Of a stretch of 55,157 nucleotides of DNA, positions 54,201 through 55,157 are shown in pieces. Position numbers and translations under genes: made by a program. Every line of letters begins with the position of its first letter. The first letter of the stretch is position 1. The stretch covers positions 2,156 to 57,312 of the forward strand of contig JNVV01000049.1 of the NCBI GenBank assembly GCA_000733355.1, read 5' to 3'. The notes beneath the pieces are model-generated. The model had not been told where the DNA came from. It did no database searches and was given only the letters and a program-made list of their open reading frames with translations. The stretch comes from Falciphora oryzae. Its lineage: Eukaryota > Ascomycota > Sordariomycetes > Magnaporthales > Magnaporthaceae.

Positions 54201-55020
54201 ATACGTCCGTTATGTCTGTAAAAGACCTCGGTGCCTCTACTATGTAGTATTTACATGTAAAAACCCTTGAACTCGTCCTCGGGTGCGTGTCGCCCCCGTT
54301 CCGGAGCTTGGGAGTAAAAACCATGTCTGCTTTTCGTATACGGTTCTGTTATATTGAACAATGGTACCGTTTGTTTGTTTTCATGCAACTGCTCGTAAGG
54401 GTTCCGTCGTGGAAGCGTCCTTGTAATCAGTGGAACAAAAGGGAAGTACGTAAGGGAATGAGGGTGTGTTGCGCCGGGGCAGCGCCTCGGTGCCGGGTTT
54501 CGCCCTCGTGGCGAAACGGCTGTATTGGTACTCGTATTATAGCGTCCTGGTATAGCTTTTTCGCGTTCCCCTTGTAGCGGCTCGGTTGCGTGGCGTCGGT
54601 GTCTGCGTGGTTTTCTTTTCCTTTTCGCTTTTCGGGTATAGTGCTTTCGTTTGCTTTTTTATAGTTTTTTTTAGTTCGGTTCGTTTTCGGTTCGGTAGCG
54701 TTGCTTTTCCTCCTCTTTTTTTATGCGTTCCCTCCCTGCCTTTTTAGCCGCCCTAAAATCTAATAATCTTTTTGTGCGAAATATTATGCGTGCCATTTCT
54801 TTAAACGGTATGCCCCCTATTTCCCACAGCTCGAAATACGCTTTCCGGCTATTTGTTTGCGCTAGCCCGGTACCTTCCCGCTGCTTGTCCTATCGGGCGC
54901 ATTAGAGAGAGAGAGAGAGAGTTTATTTAACGTCGGAAAATCGGGATCTACCAGTCCCTGCCTCCCAGGGGGCATACGACGTGCTAGCGCTACCTAAGCT
55001 TGACACTAGGCTACGTGTTG
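54201..55020. other. Unassigned, little-RIPed DNA at the right end
   Basis: Composition changes from AT-rich worn sequence to mixed DNA with pyrimidine-rich runs (54600-54720, TTTTCTTTTCC types) and GC-rich stems (GGGTTTCGCCCTCGTGGCGAAAC near 54500). Short open frames only; none is recognised. It may be the boundary of the transposon block, possibly with a promoter or intron region of a gene to the right. Confidence 0.4.
54904..54921 (+). repeat. (AG)9 microsatellite
   Basis: Nine AG units, perfect. Confidence 0.95.
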
Positions 55021-55157
55021 CTATCAAGGCGGCTAACAAAATCAAACCAAGGGGCAAGCCCAAGGCACACGGAGTTCGGGCCGCATTCCGGCGCTCCTTG
55101 TTGGTGAGCGGGCAATCGGCAAAAGGGGCGAATAAACGCCGGGGCGCTGTAAGCGCT
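55021..55157. repeat. Second copy of repeat R, cut by the window end
   Basis: Matches 11604-11740 with a few substitutions and one 3-base indel (CAAAAGGGGCG against CAAAAGAAGGGGCG). Here it is joined on the left to sequence that is hidden by the gap in the other copy. An open phase (AIKAANKIKPRGKPKAHG...) runs to the window end; product unknown. Confidence 0.85.

Noticed and set aside
1..55157. tRNA or rRNA genes
   Set aside because: I looked for T-loop GGTTCGAA-type and CCA-adjacent stems and for conserved rRNA segments; nothing convincing was seen. A tRNAscan run would settle it.

Overview
The window looks like a gene-free, transposon-filled block from a filamentous ascomycete (Pezizomycotina-type) genome. 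I see no host gene. The evidence is: Ty3/gypsy and Ty1/copia LTR retrotransposons with fungal-type chromodomains, Fot1/pogo-type DDE transposons with short MITE relatives, and C-to-T / G-to-A damage at CpA/TpG sites throughout. That damage turns Q and W codons into TAG/TAA and is the signature of repeat-induced point mutation (RIP). Almost every long reading frame is a retroelement or transposase pseudogene. I assigned frames by following one codon phase through the stops, so most other open frames are shadows. Layout, from target-site duplications (TSDs) that I matched by eye: the oldest layer is a degraded Ty3/gypsy element 'H' (LTR-like 163-323, leader to 834, gag 8373-10325 and 42475-42611, RT 52403-54068). 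Everything else lies inside it. (1) A solo family-B LTR (835-8367, TSD ATAAG) is itself split by a complete gypsy A1 (851-7849, TSD TCCGC). (2) A pogo transposon #1 (10326-42472, TA target) is split by a copia element F (10538-40527, TSD GTCGC). F holds gypsy D (10906-26546, TSD GTAGC), a 134-bp solo LTR (27198-27331, TSD CACAG) and gypsy G (28463-35048, TSD TAAAG). D in turn holds gypsy A2 (12964-19985, reverse). Pogo #1 also has a solo A LTR (41439-41723, TSD AACGA). (3) A MITE complex (42614-52400) has a palindromic MITE Z1 carrying MITEs Y and X at its centre and pogo #2 (43678-52185) in its right arm. Pogo #2 is split by a complete gypsy B (45028-51668, reverse, TSD CCGAA). (4) A further solo A LTR (52512-52806, TSD GCCCT) sits in the H RT. 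With insertions removed, both pogo copies come to 1,862 bp, an independent check on the reconstruction. The right end (54200-55157) is less damaged, unassigned DNA. It ends in a repeat that also occurs next to an assembly gap at 11569-11603. The most interesting points are: apparent Tf1/sushi-type self-priming in three gypsy families (the PBS complements a site inside the element's own LTR); a -1 slippery heptamer at the gag/pol junction of families G and B; an in-frame loss of the reverse transcriptase core in D; a doubled 17-bp module in the terminal repeats of two pogo subfamilies and their MITEs; and a Russian-doll pattern in which MITEs sit at the tips of other MITE palindromes. No element looks capable of autonomous movement now: all coding regions carry stops, and several catalytic Asp codons have become Asn.
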